DNA of 64,000 bases, from NCBI RefSeq assembly GCF_009389715.1, contig NC_052397.1:16626129-16690128 (forward strand), written 5' to 3'. This DNA comes from Phoenix dactylifera (lineage: Eukaryota > Streptophyta > Magnoliopsida > Arecales > Arecaceae). Numbering within the stretch: position 1 is the first letter of the stretch; every line of letters starts with the position of its first letter. This document shows, in pieces, positions 13,069 to 22,326 of this stretch. Below the pieces are notes generated by a model, which did not search any database, was not told the DNA's origin, and saw only the letters and a list, made by a program, of their open reading frames with translations. Both the position numbers and the translations under genes were made by a program.

Positions 13069-14580
13069 TTCTCGGTTTTCACCAGGCGCTCTCTTTCTCG
13101 GTTTTCACCAGCCCCCCCCTCCCTCCCCTCTGTCGGTTTTCACCAGAGAAAAAAAAAAAAAAAAAAGAAACCCCTGCAGCGGGATCCTCCACCGCCCGAC
13201 ACACCCGCGACCACCATCACTCCCGCTCGCCATAGATTTCCCTCAGGTCCCCATCCTCCCTCTCGGTTGTCACAAAGAACAAAGGAAGGGCCCCGCCATA
13301 GATTTCCCCTTCTGCCCATCGCCGTGTCTGCGCCAACTGCCGCCCCACCTCGCAGCGCCACCGACTCGCCACCGGAGATCGTCGCGTCCCCACGAGAGCG
13401 CCGCTGCCCCGAGTGCTTCGCGTCTGCCACCAACCGTCGGCGTCGGGTCCATAGAGGGGACCGCCGCCGACCTTCGCCGCTGGCCACGAAGCCGTGGCCG
13501 TGATCTCGCCGCCGCCGCAGGTCGCGGAGCCGCCGTTGTGATCCCTGCCTCGGCCCGCAGCCGCCGCCGTGAAGATCGACGCCCTCCCGAATCCGTCGGG
13601 AGGTTGAAGAAGGTTGGGGCAACGGGTAAGTCTCAGACCCGTTAGCCCGCCCCACTAGCCCGGATCCGTTCCGGAGGAAAAAAAAAAAAAAGACGCACGT
13701 GACCGCACGTGCCGCCTAAAAAAGAAAAAAAAAAACAAAAAAACCTTTGCACGTGACTGCACGTGCGTAAAAAAAAAAAAAAAAAAAAAAAAAACCCTAC
13801 CTGTTCATCTTCCCCGATCGGCTGCCCCTCACCGCGTCTCCGCCGAGCTGCGACACCACGCCCGCCGCCGTGCGACGCCTCCTTCGGGCGCCTCTTTTCC
13901 GCGGTCGACCGCCGACGATCGAAGCCGACCGTCACCGAGCCCCGACGACGCCCTCCCCGCCGAGCCGCACCACCTGCGTACCCTTCGCCGCCTCCGCCCG
14001 TGCCGCTCCGCCTTTGCCGCCTCCGCCCGTGCCGCTCCGCCTTTGCCGCCTCCGCCTGTGACGCCTCCTTCCGCCGACGAGATCCGCCTCCGCCCGTGCC
14101 GTCTCCTGCCGCCGCCTCGCCATCGCTGTCCCCGCCACTCCCGCAACCGCCCGATTGCCACCACCGCTGCATCCTTCCCCGCGCCCGCGTGCTCCACCAC
14201 TGCCGCCGTGCGCCGTCGGCCGCTGCCTACTCCGGACTTGCAGCGCCCATCGCCGAGCCTTCGTCCGAGCCGCTCCCATCCAGCTCTCATCCGCGAACAG
14301 GGACACCCCTGTGTGCCAGGCTGCCAGCCGAGAGGTGCATCAGGCCACATCCGAGCCCGACCGGCCTGGCCCAGTTGTCCTCAGCAGGCCGCCAGCCCAG
14401 CCCGTGCGCCATACTGTAGCGCGGTCCAAGCCCAATCAGCCGCAGACCCTGTTTCAGGCCCGATCTAGCCATTTTTCAGCCCACTCCAGGAGCCCCTTGT
14501 GCTGCAGATCCAGGACCACAGCTCCAGCTAGTTTCACTCGGCGCCAACTTCGTGCTCGAGACTTTACAACTTCCGGTTGA
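13069..14580 (+). other. GC-rich leader of the gypsy element
   Basis: About 1.5 kb of CG-rich sequence with CCG, GCC and CGC repeats between the primer site and Gag, broken by long A homopolymers near 13147-13167, 13679-13692, 13720-13743 and 13768-13794. It includes three CGGTTTTCACCAG units at 13070-13146 and about three 29-bp GCCGCCTCCGCCCGTGCCG-type units at 13985-14060. Long Pro/Arg-rich frames are open on both strands, which is expected from composition alone. I recognise no protein. It could be captured host sequence or packaging and leader RNA. Confidence 0.75.
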
Positions 14581-15112
14581 CTGTATCCACCACAGGTAAC
14601 AGGTTGTTCTTTCTTTTGGGCTTGTTTATCTAATTATGTTCTAGTTCTCTTGCATGACGGTCCTATTTTGAAAACTTACTTTCCTGTCAAACTGCAAAAC
14701 CTAGAACATTTACTACCACACCCATCATACCCACCATTTAAATCTAAATATTAAATTAGCACACTTTGGCAACAGGATAATTCTCAATATCCGTCGATCA
14801 GATTACTTTAGGATTAGAACGACTGTAATACGTGCTTGCAACCTAATTTCTCATAGTGATTAATTTTCTACTTTAACTCTGAAATAACCAAAGTACAAAT
14901 TAGTAATATTTAATTTTAAGTTATCTTTGTGAAAATTTGTTGATTTCCGAATTTATAGTAGATTGCAGTAGTAGGTTGTCTTGCATTGCATTTGGTAAGT
15001 TAGGGTTCATTAGTAGCATTGCATATCATATCACCAACTAGAGTAGTCCCTGCATGCCAACCCGTAGTGGTAGAGAGTACCTCCTCACTGACTCTCAGAC
15101 CCCTTACCCACC

Positions 15113-18100
15113 ATGGACCCCAGCGTTCTACAAGATATTTTGGGACAATTAGCTGCATTACGAGCTGATCGTGACGAATTCAAACGAGAGATCCGTGTTC
15201 TAGTGCAACACCCTAGGACTCCTGAACCGTCAACCCCAATTGCAGCTTATCCCGAGCTTGGTTTGACCACACCACCTATAGCTTTTCCCCATCCCCCTAG
15301 GAACCAACCTCCTCCTGATCACCAGCGCGATCTTGATGAGCGACTACTTCGTACCGTACGAGTAGATGTCCCCACATTTGCTGGTCAATTAGAGCCGAGT
15401 GTGTACCTTGATTGGAGAGCAGCCATGGATAACTATTTTGAGTGGTACGAAATGACTGACGATAGAAAAGTACGATTCGCTAAAATGAAGCTTATTGGGC
15501 AAGCTCACTGGTACTGGCATAATGTTGAACATATGCGTGAGACCCAAAGGCTTCCTCGTATCACTACCTGGGAGGATATGAAGGAAAAGCTGAATGAGAA
15601 GTATCTGCCATTCTCTTACCGACAACACCTTATGGATAGGTGGCAGAAACTAACTCAAGGGACATCAACCGTTGCTGATTACATTGCACGATTTGAGGAG
15701 TTTCATATGAGGTGCGGTGTAATCGAAGAGGAGACTGTTACTCTCTCTAGGTTTCGGGCAGGACTCCACGAGGAGATCCAGAAAGAACTAATCCTCCGAG
15801 AGATTACTACTCTTGGCCAAGCATACCAGTTGGCTCAAGATGTAGATAGTTTCTTACAAGCCCCTGTAGTGAGGTGTACCGACTCTCGGTTCATACCTCC
15901 AGGAACCCGACCTAATCAAAACTACCCCGCACAACCCAGGCAGTTTCCCAATCCTTTTAACCAGCCCGGCCCTAGCCAAGCACCGATTAGGACATCCCCG
16001 ATACCTGTCCAGAACCATTCAAATGATAAAGAAAAGGGCATACTAGGTCCCAATCCTCCTTCTAGAAGCCAAACCCAATGTTTTAGGTGCCAAAAATTTG
16101 GCCATATAGCATCCCAATGTAATGCCAAGACCTATCTCATGACTGAACTAGAAGTTGGGACTCAAGCGAATGAATGTTTTGAAGAAGTCTATGAGCCAAA
16201 CATTGAGGATTTTGTAGAAGACTTTGGAGACGAACAGACCGGGTTAGAGTTTCTCCAGGCTGAACCCCAAAAGGAGCCCACTGATCCAAATAACCAAAAT
16301 CCTAGGCTTCATGTGGTTAGGTGCACTCTAACTCAGACTAAGACCGAACAAGATTGGCGTAGGACCTCCCTATTTTACACACTCATTAAGATCAATGATA
16401 AAACATGCAAAATCCTATTTGATAGCGGAAGTTGTATTAATACCATTGCTTCCGGAGTTGTCTCCCGCCTCGGCCTGAAATCTACCCCTCATCCCAATCC
16501 ATATAAAGTAGCTTGGGTAGATAAGACATCTCTTTCGGTGTCGGAAAGATGCCTCGTCCCGATTCAATTCCTATCCTATAAAGACGAAATCTGGTGCGAC
16601 TGCATTCCGATGGATGTAGGTCAAGTCATCCTAGGGAGGCCTTGGCTATACGATATGGACGTCACACTTCATGGGCGTTCGAATTCGTGTAGCTTTATGT
16701 TCCAGTGTCGGAAAATTATACTGAACTCATTGCCTCCTCGAGAGTCCACCCCTGAAAAGAAGAGTGACACTCTACGAAAAGATGAACCATTTCACATCAT
16801 TACTTCGAAAGAGGTAATGAAAGATATCGAAAGCCAATCATCTGTGTTTGCCCTTGTGGCTAGAGCCATTAGTATGGAGTCGAACCTTGAGCACTCACCA
16901 GCAACAGTTCCCCTGTTGGAGGAGTTCCACTCTGTTTTCCCTAAGGATCTTCCAGATACACTTCTTCCGATGCGTGATATCCAGCACGCGACTGACCTCG
17001 TTCCCGGAGCACCCTTGCCAAATCTTCCCCATCATAGGCTCAACCCAAACGAGCACACTGAACTGCAATGTCAAGTTGACGAACTCCACACCCGAGGGTA
17101 TATTCGTGAGAGTTTGAGCCCCTGTGTTGTACCTGCACTCCTCACTCCCAAGAAAGATGACTCTTGGAGGATGTGCATTGATAGCCGTGCCATTGATAAA
17201 ATCGTTAAGTATCATTTTTCCATTCTTAGGCTGGACGACCTCTTAGATTTTATGTCTAGTGTCACGATCCCATGGCAAGATGTCAGTATGGACTTCGTGT
17301 TAGAACTTCCTAGTACCTATATCAAGCATGATTCCATATTTATGGTTGTGGACCATTTTTCAAATATGGCTCCCTTTCTCCTATGTCCTAAGACTTCTAA
17401 CGCTTCTAGATTTGCCAAACTTTATTTCAATGAAGTCGTTAGACCTCCTGACCTTCCAAAATCTATTATATATGAAAGAGATGTTAGATTCGTGAGCTCC
17501 TTTAGGAAAATTCTTAGGCACATGATTGGCACTAAATTAAAATTTTCGTCGGCCTATGTTAGGACTTTGGATTTAGTGTTACCGACCGCCGAGTTTGCAT
17601 ATAATAGTTCGGTCAATAGGTCCTTAGGCATGAGTTCTTTCGAAGTGGTGAATGGATATAAACCTAGGCAACCCATAGACTTGATTCTCATGTCTCATCA
17701 ACATAAAGTCTCTGAGTCTGCACAATCATTTGCATCACACCTGCATTCATTGCATCAGGAAATCAGCAAACGTATTCACTCTAATAACTTAAAATATAAA
17801 TTCCTTGCTGATTTGCACAGACGTTATAAAGAGTTGAATGTAGGAGATTCTGTCATGGTGAGAATTAGACCTGAACGGATTTCTTCGGAAACATTCAAAA
17901 AGTTGCAATCCCGTAGTGCAGGACCGTTCAGAATCCTAAAGAAAATCAGTTCGAATGCTTATGTTGTAAATTTTCCTGAAGCCTATGGGATTAGTGCGAC
18001 ATTTAATATTGAAGAGTTAGTCCCATACAAAATATCAACATTCATTCCTTCTGACCCTTTTGTTGCTACACCCACTGTTGTTGATCACCCTGATCTAGCA

Positions 18101-18376
18101 CATGCTAGTGAGCCTCCACCTCCACAGTTTCATGCACGCAGAGAACACATAGAACATATATTAGATGAGCAGGTTATATCTACCAGGAGAGGAAGCTACC
18201 AACGTTACCTTGTTCGGTGGAAAGGTCGATCCGAATCAGATGTGTCGTGGATTTCGCGAGCTGAGTTGCAGCGCCTTGACCCGGATCTTCTGGAGCAGTA
18301 CGACAGCCGACCCGATATACACTCGACGGGGTCGAATTTTTCTCACCCGGGAGGAGTTGATGGGGACATCAGCTAG
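15113..18376 (+). CDS. Gag-Pol polyprotein with chromodomain, internally deleted
   Basis: 1087-residue retrotransposon polyprotein, shorter than intact chromovirus Gag-Pol (commonly about 1500). The ATG is in a CCACCATGG context. Domains: gag core about 82-250 (VPTFAGQLEPSVYLDW), zinc knuckle near 323-336 (CFRCQKFGHIASQC), aspartic protease at about 435 (FDSGS), RT fingers at about 620-715 (RMCIDSRAI), integrase fragments from about 716 (IPWQDVSMDFV), and chromodomain at about 1010-1065 (EHILDEQVIS, YLVRWKGR). The frame jumps from RT into integrase near 17260, losing the RT palm with its YxDD site, all of RNase H and the integrase zinc-binding part. A second jump near 17560 removes the segment holding the catalytic Glu. 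The second integrase acidic site reads YERD, where SDRD is usual. The protein is therefore catalytically dead, though Gag and protease look intact. The stop codon lies 19 bases inside the 3' LTR. Confidence 0.96.
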   Translation: MDPSVLQDILGQLAALRADRDEFKREIRVLVQHPRTPEPSTPIAAYPELGLTTPPIAFPHPPRNQPPPDHQRDLDERLLRTVRVDVPTFAGQLEPSVYLDWRAAMDNYFEWYEMTDDRKVRFAKMKLIGQAHWYWHNVEHMRETQRLPRITTWEDMKEKLNEKYLPFSYRQHLMDRWQKLTQGTSTVADYIARFEEFHMRCGVIEEETVTLSRFRAGLHEEIQKELILREITTLGQAYQLAQDVDSFLQAPVVRCTDSRFIPPGTRPNQNYPAQPRQFPNPFNQPGPSQAPIRTSPIPVQNHSNDKEKGILGPNPPSRSQTQCFRCQKFGHIASQCNAKTYLMTELEVGTQANECFEEVYEPNIEDFVEDFGDEQTGLEFLQAEPQKEPTDPNNQNPRLHVVRCTLTQTKTEQDWRRTSLFYTLIKINDKTCKILFDSGSCINTIASGVVSRLGLKSTPHPNPYKVAWVDKTSLSVSERCLVPIQFLSYKDEIWCDCIPMDVGQVILGRPWLYDMDVTLHGRSNSCSFMFQCRKIILNSLPPRESTPEKKSDTLRKDEPFHIITSKEVMKDIESQSSVFALVARAISMESNLEHSPATVPLLEEFHSVFPKDLPDTLLPMRDIQHATDLVPGAPLPNLPHHRLNPNEHTELQCQVDELHTRGYIRESLSPCVVPALLTPKKDDSWRMCIDSRAIDKIVKYHFSILRLDDLLDFMSSVTIPWQDVSMDFVLELPSTYIKHDSIFMVVDHFSNMAPFLLCPKTSNASRFAKLYFNEVVRPPDLPKSIIYERDVRFVSSFRKILRHMIGTKLKFSSAYVRTLDLVLPTAEFAYNSSVNRSLGMSSFEVVNGYKPRQPIDLILMSHQHKVSESAQSFASHLHSLHQEISKRIHSNNLKYKFLADLHRRYKELNVGDSVMVRIRPERISSETFKKLQSRSAGPFRILKKISSNAYVVNFPEAYGISATFNIEELVPYKISTFIPSDPFVATPTVVDHPDLAHASEPPPPQFHARREHIEHILDEQVISTRRGSYQRYLVRWKGRSESDVSWISRAELQRLDPDLLEQYDSRPDIHSTGSNFSHPGGVDGDIS
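18348..18356 (+). promoter_or_regulatory. Polypurine tract
   Basis: The short purine run GGGAGGAG ends one base before the 3' LTR. It is the expected site for plus-strand priming and is also translated as the end of the polyprotein frame. Confidence 0.75.
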
Positions 18377-18724
18377 GTCCCCATCTTATTTGCATATTTG
18401 TTTATTTTATTTCTGGGTTTATTTGCATTTAGGGGTTTATTTGTGGTTTATTTTATTTCTGGACTCATTTGCATTTTAGGGCTTATTTGTGGGTTTTATT
18501 TTGTGTAAGGGGTTTTATTTTAAGTGTTCTTATTGGGCCCTATTTATAGGGAACTTTTATGTTGATTAGGGTTAATGAATGATTAAGAATTTCTTTTCCC
18601 TACGTTCTTTCTTCTCTTCCTCTCCTCTCCTTCTCTATTCTTCCTGCGTCTCTACAACCTCTTCTTCCTTCTCCTTCTCTTGTTCTTCCTTCTTCTCCTC
18701 TTCCCCCGCACTGGTGCTACATCA
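18358..18724 (+). repeat. 3' LTR of the gypsy element
   Basis: 367 bp, the same length and ends as the 5' LTR. By eye there are three substitutions between the LTRs: ATTTTATTT/ATCTTATTT, AGGGTTTAT/AGGGCTTAT and CTCTCTTTCTC/CTCTCCTTCTC. It is followed directly by the target duplicate ACATG. Confidence 0.97.
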
Positions 18725-18729
18725 ACATG

Positions 18730-19611
18730 GATCCAGGTGCTTGGTGAACACAGCTTGTATCTGTAAAAATTTGCACAATCTTATCAAACATCTGTCATTG
18801 CTACAAGTGCATCCAAGTGCTTGGGTGTTCACTTTTCTGTTTCTTATTTTCTTTTTAAATTTTATGGTCAAAGTGGCAACAAGGTTCTTCCATTTGTAGA
18901 GGGGTGAGTTGAATAAAAATTATCCTTTTTCTGAACTTTGTTCTTAAGAGTTTCTATCACCTTCTTGAGGGTTCTTCCTCATTTTCTAACAAAGTGAGAG
19001 ATGATGAAGTAGAATATACAATAATCATTTTAGTTTCAAAAATGAGTTGCAGCGATGAGATAGGGACTCAGAACAACTTGGTAAGGATAGATCAAATCAA
19101 CTGATTTTCGAATGAGATGCTCAGCCACAACAGAATAACAGGGTGAGGCCTCTGATGCAGGATATGTCAGTGGACAACTGAACCTAAGCAGACAAAACAT
19201 AAAAGATGAAAGAAACCAACTCAACCCTTGGTAAGAAGTAAAAGTTGTTGTATATATTACTGCTAGCATCCAGTTAACTTATATCTAATAGCATACACCG
19301 AGCCATATACTTGAAAGGTTCAACAAAGTCAATCCTGATGATCAGAAGGCCAAGTGCTCATCATTTGCCACTGCGACAGAGGACACCTCATCCTAGTCCT
19401 TAGTGGCTTGATACACCAGTTGGCGCGTGCCCAGGGACTGAACTTGAAGAGTCTAGTGCAGGCAAACACCCCTTGCAAAGACAAACACGAAACTAGAGTT
19501 TAGGCATGCAACCTCCCCATTAGTATCTAAAGTACACTTGGTGTCTAGCGCTACCCCAGAACACCTCTATCATCCCCCTTGCATGTAGAACTAATAGATT
19601 GTCTCCACAAA
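18730..19611. other. Spacer between gypsy element and tandem array
   Basis: No gene recognised, apart from the end of the array-related frame described at 19520-19741. A segment near 19205-19255 resembles 8262-8322 (shared CTTGGT(A/G)AGAAGTAAAAG and TTGTATATAT blocks), so an old dispersed repeat may be present. Confidence 0.55.
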
Positions 19612-19741
19612 CGTCCACTGAAAGCAAAGTCAAGCACTCAGGTATGATTTTTGCCACCTTCGTCAATTGCCAATTCCACTTTACAACCCTTATTCCATTA
19701 TGCATATTTCCTATAATGCCCCGATCTCCCCATCTAGCCAC
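19520..19741 (-). pseudogene. 3' end of the gene-like sequence that the tandem array multiplies
   Basis: A 73-residue minus-strand frame begins inside the first repeat unit (WQLTKVAKIIPECLTLLS) and continues past the array edge into single-copy DNA (VDVCGDNLLVLHARGMIEVF) before stopping. In the other units the sequence after the ECLSLLL equivalent switches to non-coding DNA with a stop. This copy therefore appears to keep the original downstream part of the parent gene. The pattern of alternating short hydrophobic strands recalls a beta-propeller, but I do not recognise the family. No intact upstream exon or start is evident. Confidence 0.5.
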
Positions 19742-19926
19742 TTTATAATCCGGCCCACGCAGGCATTTCCATATAAAAGTTGTTATTCCGCAAGAGCTCA
19801 GCCCTATTATTCACATCCCAGACTCTGTAAAGCGATTTCTTTTTTCGGAGCCGACTGTAGATGCCCACACAATGCCTTTCATTGTCGTTCAAATCCACTA
19901 ACTTGCCCTCCTTTTTCTTTTTCTCA

Positions 19927-20207
19927 AAATGCACCTAGGTCATCTCGCCTCTGATCATCACCTTGTAGATGTGGCTAGCTCTCATAGCGAAAATGAGTTG
20001 GGAAGAGGTTAAGATGATGCCGAAAACTTGTGATGGCGAGCCATGGGGCTTAAAGATAGTCTTTTTCTCGAAATGCAACTGGGTCATTTCGCTTCTGATC
20101 GTCACCTTATAGACGTGGTCAGCCCTTATAGCATAAATGAGCTAGAAGGAGGTTAAGATGATGTCAGAAACTTGTGATGGCGAGCCACGGGGCTTAAAGA
20201 TAGTCGG
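19927..20207. repeat. 145-bp duplication inside array unit 1
   Basis: The block from AAATGCACCTAGGTCATCTC to GGCTTAAAGATAGTC is repeated head to tail (about 19927-20062, then 20072-20207). This explains why the first interval is about 150 bp longer than the rest. Confidence 0.88.
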
Positions 20208-20471
20208 TTCATCTAGATCATGTAGGTCGAATAGAATAACGAATCCCTCTTTGAATTCAACAGCCATATGGTTGCTTGACAAGGCAAGCCTATGGTAGTG
20301 CTGACGACGCATATCACCAACATCACAAGACCATCTTGTTCTGCTATAAATGTCAAAAGGCACAGCGATAGTAGTCGTAGCGGTTGATGTGTCGTACGAA
20401 TGGCTTCCCATGCGGCCTTCTCTACTCCGAAGAGCCATGCTCGTTGACCTACAACGTAGATGTATAATCAA
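20142..20471 (-). pseudogene. Array unit 1: remnant coding frame
   Basis: A 109-residue minus-strand frame related to those at 21898-22326, 24677-25003 and 28275-28592. Shared blocks include VPFDIYSRTRWS, VGDMRRQHYHRLALSSNH, FKEGFVILFDLHDL and PRGSPSQVSDIILTSF. The family is not recognised. It may be one exon of a propeller-like protein. Copies differ by frameshifts and stops, so individual units are unlikely to make the same full protein. Confidence 0.5.
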
Positions 20472-21897
20472 AAATGAGGCAAACCAAATTACACAAAGAC
20501 CAAAAAGAAAAATTCAATCAAAGATAATTAAGAATTCTTTTCCTTTTCTTTTTTTCTTTTTTTTTCTTCATCACCTCTCCCCTTTTCCCTCTCTGTTTTC
20601 TAAACCCACCCCAACGAGAAGCAAGACAAAAAGAAGGGCCTCTGCGGCTGCTGTCAAGGACCAAATTACACTAAAAGCAAACTCAAACACTTGGGCACAA
20701 TTTTTGCCACCTCTGTTAGTTGCTGATCCCACTTTACAACCCTTATTCCATTACGCATATCTCCTATAATGCCCCTGATGTCCCCGTCTAACGACTTTAT
20801 AATTCTAGCCCACCCAAGCTTTTCCGTGTAAAAGATATCCTTCCACAAGAGCTCAGCCCCACTATTCGTATCTCAGACTCTTAACATGATTGCTTTTTCC
20901 GGAGCCGGCTGTAGACGGTCACCTAATGCCTTTCATTGCCATTGAATCCACCAACTTGCCCTTCTTTTTCTTTTTCTTGAAATGCACTTGGGTCATCTCG
21001 CCTCTGATCATCACCTTGTAGATGTGGCCAACTCTCACAATAAATGAGCTGGGAGGAGGTTAAGATGATGCCGAAAATAGGTGATGGCGAGCCACGGGGC
21101 TAAAAGATAGTCGTTTCACTTAGATCACGCAGGTCGAATAGAAGAACAAATCCCTATTTGAATCCAGCGGCCACATGGCTGCTTGACAAGGCAAGCCTAC
21201 GGCAGTGCTGACGACACATATCACCAACACTGCGAGACTATCTGGTTCTGCTATAAATGCAAAAAGTTACAACGATAATAGTCGCAGCGGCTGATGTGTC
21301 GTATGAGCGGCTTTCCCTGCAGCCTCCCTTGCCCCAATGAGCCGTGCCCATTGACCTACTATGCGGATGTATAATCAAGAATAAGGCTAACGAAATTACA
21401 CAAAGACCAAAAAAAGAAAAAACATTCAATCAAAGAATAATTTAAGAATTTTTCCCTTTTTTTTTCTTTTTTTTCTTCATCACCCCTCCCCTTTTTCCTC
21501 TCTCTTTTCTAAACCCACTCCAGTGAGAAGCAGGGCAAAAAGAAGGGTCCTCAGCGACTGCTGTCAAGGACCAAATTACACTAAAAGCAAACTTAAGTAC
21601 TTAGGTACAATTTCTGCCGCCTCTATGAGTTGCCGATCCGCTTTACAATCCTTATTCCATTACACATATCTCCTATAATGCCCCTGATCTTTCCGTCTGA
21701 CCACTTTATAATCCTGGCCCACCCAACCTTTTCCATAAAAAAGATGTCCTTTCGCAAGACCTCAACCCCATTATTCATATCCCAGACTCTGTAACATGAT
21801 TGCTTTTTTCGGAGCCGACTGTAGACGCCCACCTAATGCCTTTTATTGTTGTTGAAATACACTAACTTGCCCTCCTTTTCTTTTTCCTGAAATTCAA

Positions 21898-22326
21898 CTA
21901 GGTCATCTCGTCTCTGATTGTCACATTGTAGATGTGGCTAGCCCTCACAGCATAAATGAGCTGAAAGGAGGTTAAGATGATGCCAAAAACTTGTGATGGC
22001 GATCTACGGGGCTTAAAGCTAGCCGGTTCACCTAAATCACGCAAGTCGAATAGAAGAACGAACCCCTTTTTGAATCCAGCGGCAACGTGGTTGCTTGATA
22101 AGGCAAGTCTATGATAGTGCTGACGATGCATATCACCAATATCGCGAGACCATGTTGTTCTGCTATAAACGCCAAAAGGCACAGTGGTAGTGGTTGCAGC
22201 AGCTGATCTGTCGCACGAGCGGCTTTTTTTGCAGCCTCCCCTGCCCTGAAGACCCATGCCTATTGACCTGCCATGCGGATAAAAAATCAAGAATGAGGCA
22301 AACCAAATTACACAAAGACCAAACAA
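21898..22326 (-). pseudogene. Array unit: longest remnant coding frame (142 residues)
   Basis: The longest open frame of the array. It adds FQLIYAVRASHIYNVTI after the ILTSF block of its relatives and then stops near the CACCTAGGTCATCTC region. The neighbouring frame 21623-21832 (VYSRLRKKQSCYRVWDMNNG, WARIIKWSDGKIRGIIGDM) would follow in the parent gene but is in a different frame here. Together they suggest a parent exon of about 230-250 codons on the minus strand. Function unknown. Confidence 0.5.

Larger units (their letters stand above)
12632..18724 (+). mobile_element. Ty3/gypsy chromovirus LTR retrotransposon, internally deleted
   Basis: Complete boundaries are visible: two 367-bp LTRs, a 5-bp target duplication ACATG (12627-12631 and 18725-18729), a primer binding site TGGTATCAGAGC two bases inside the 5' LTR, a purine tract just before the 3' LTR, and one Gag-Pol frame ending in a chromodomain. 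The LTRs differ at only three positions that I can find, which points to a recent insertion. The 2.1-kb leader between the primer site and Gag is unusually long and GC-rich. RT/RNase H and integrase are truncated, so any mobility would need proteins from related full-length elements. Confidence 0.97.

Noticed and set aside
12853..14580. Several long Pro/Arg/Ser-rich frames in the gypsy leader
   Set aside because: They overlap on both strands and follow from GC-rich triplet composition. No domain is recognisable.
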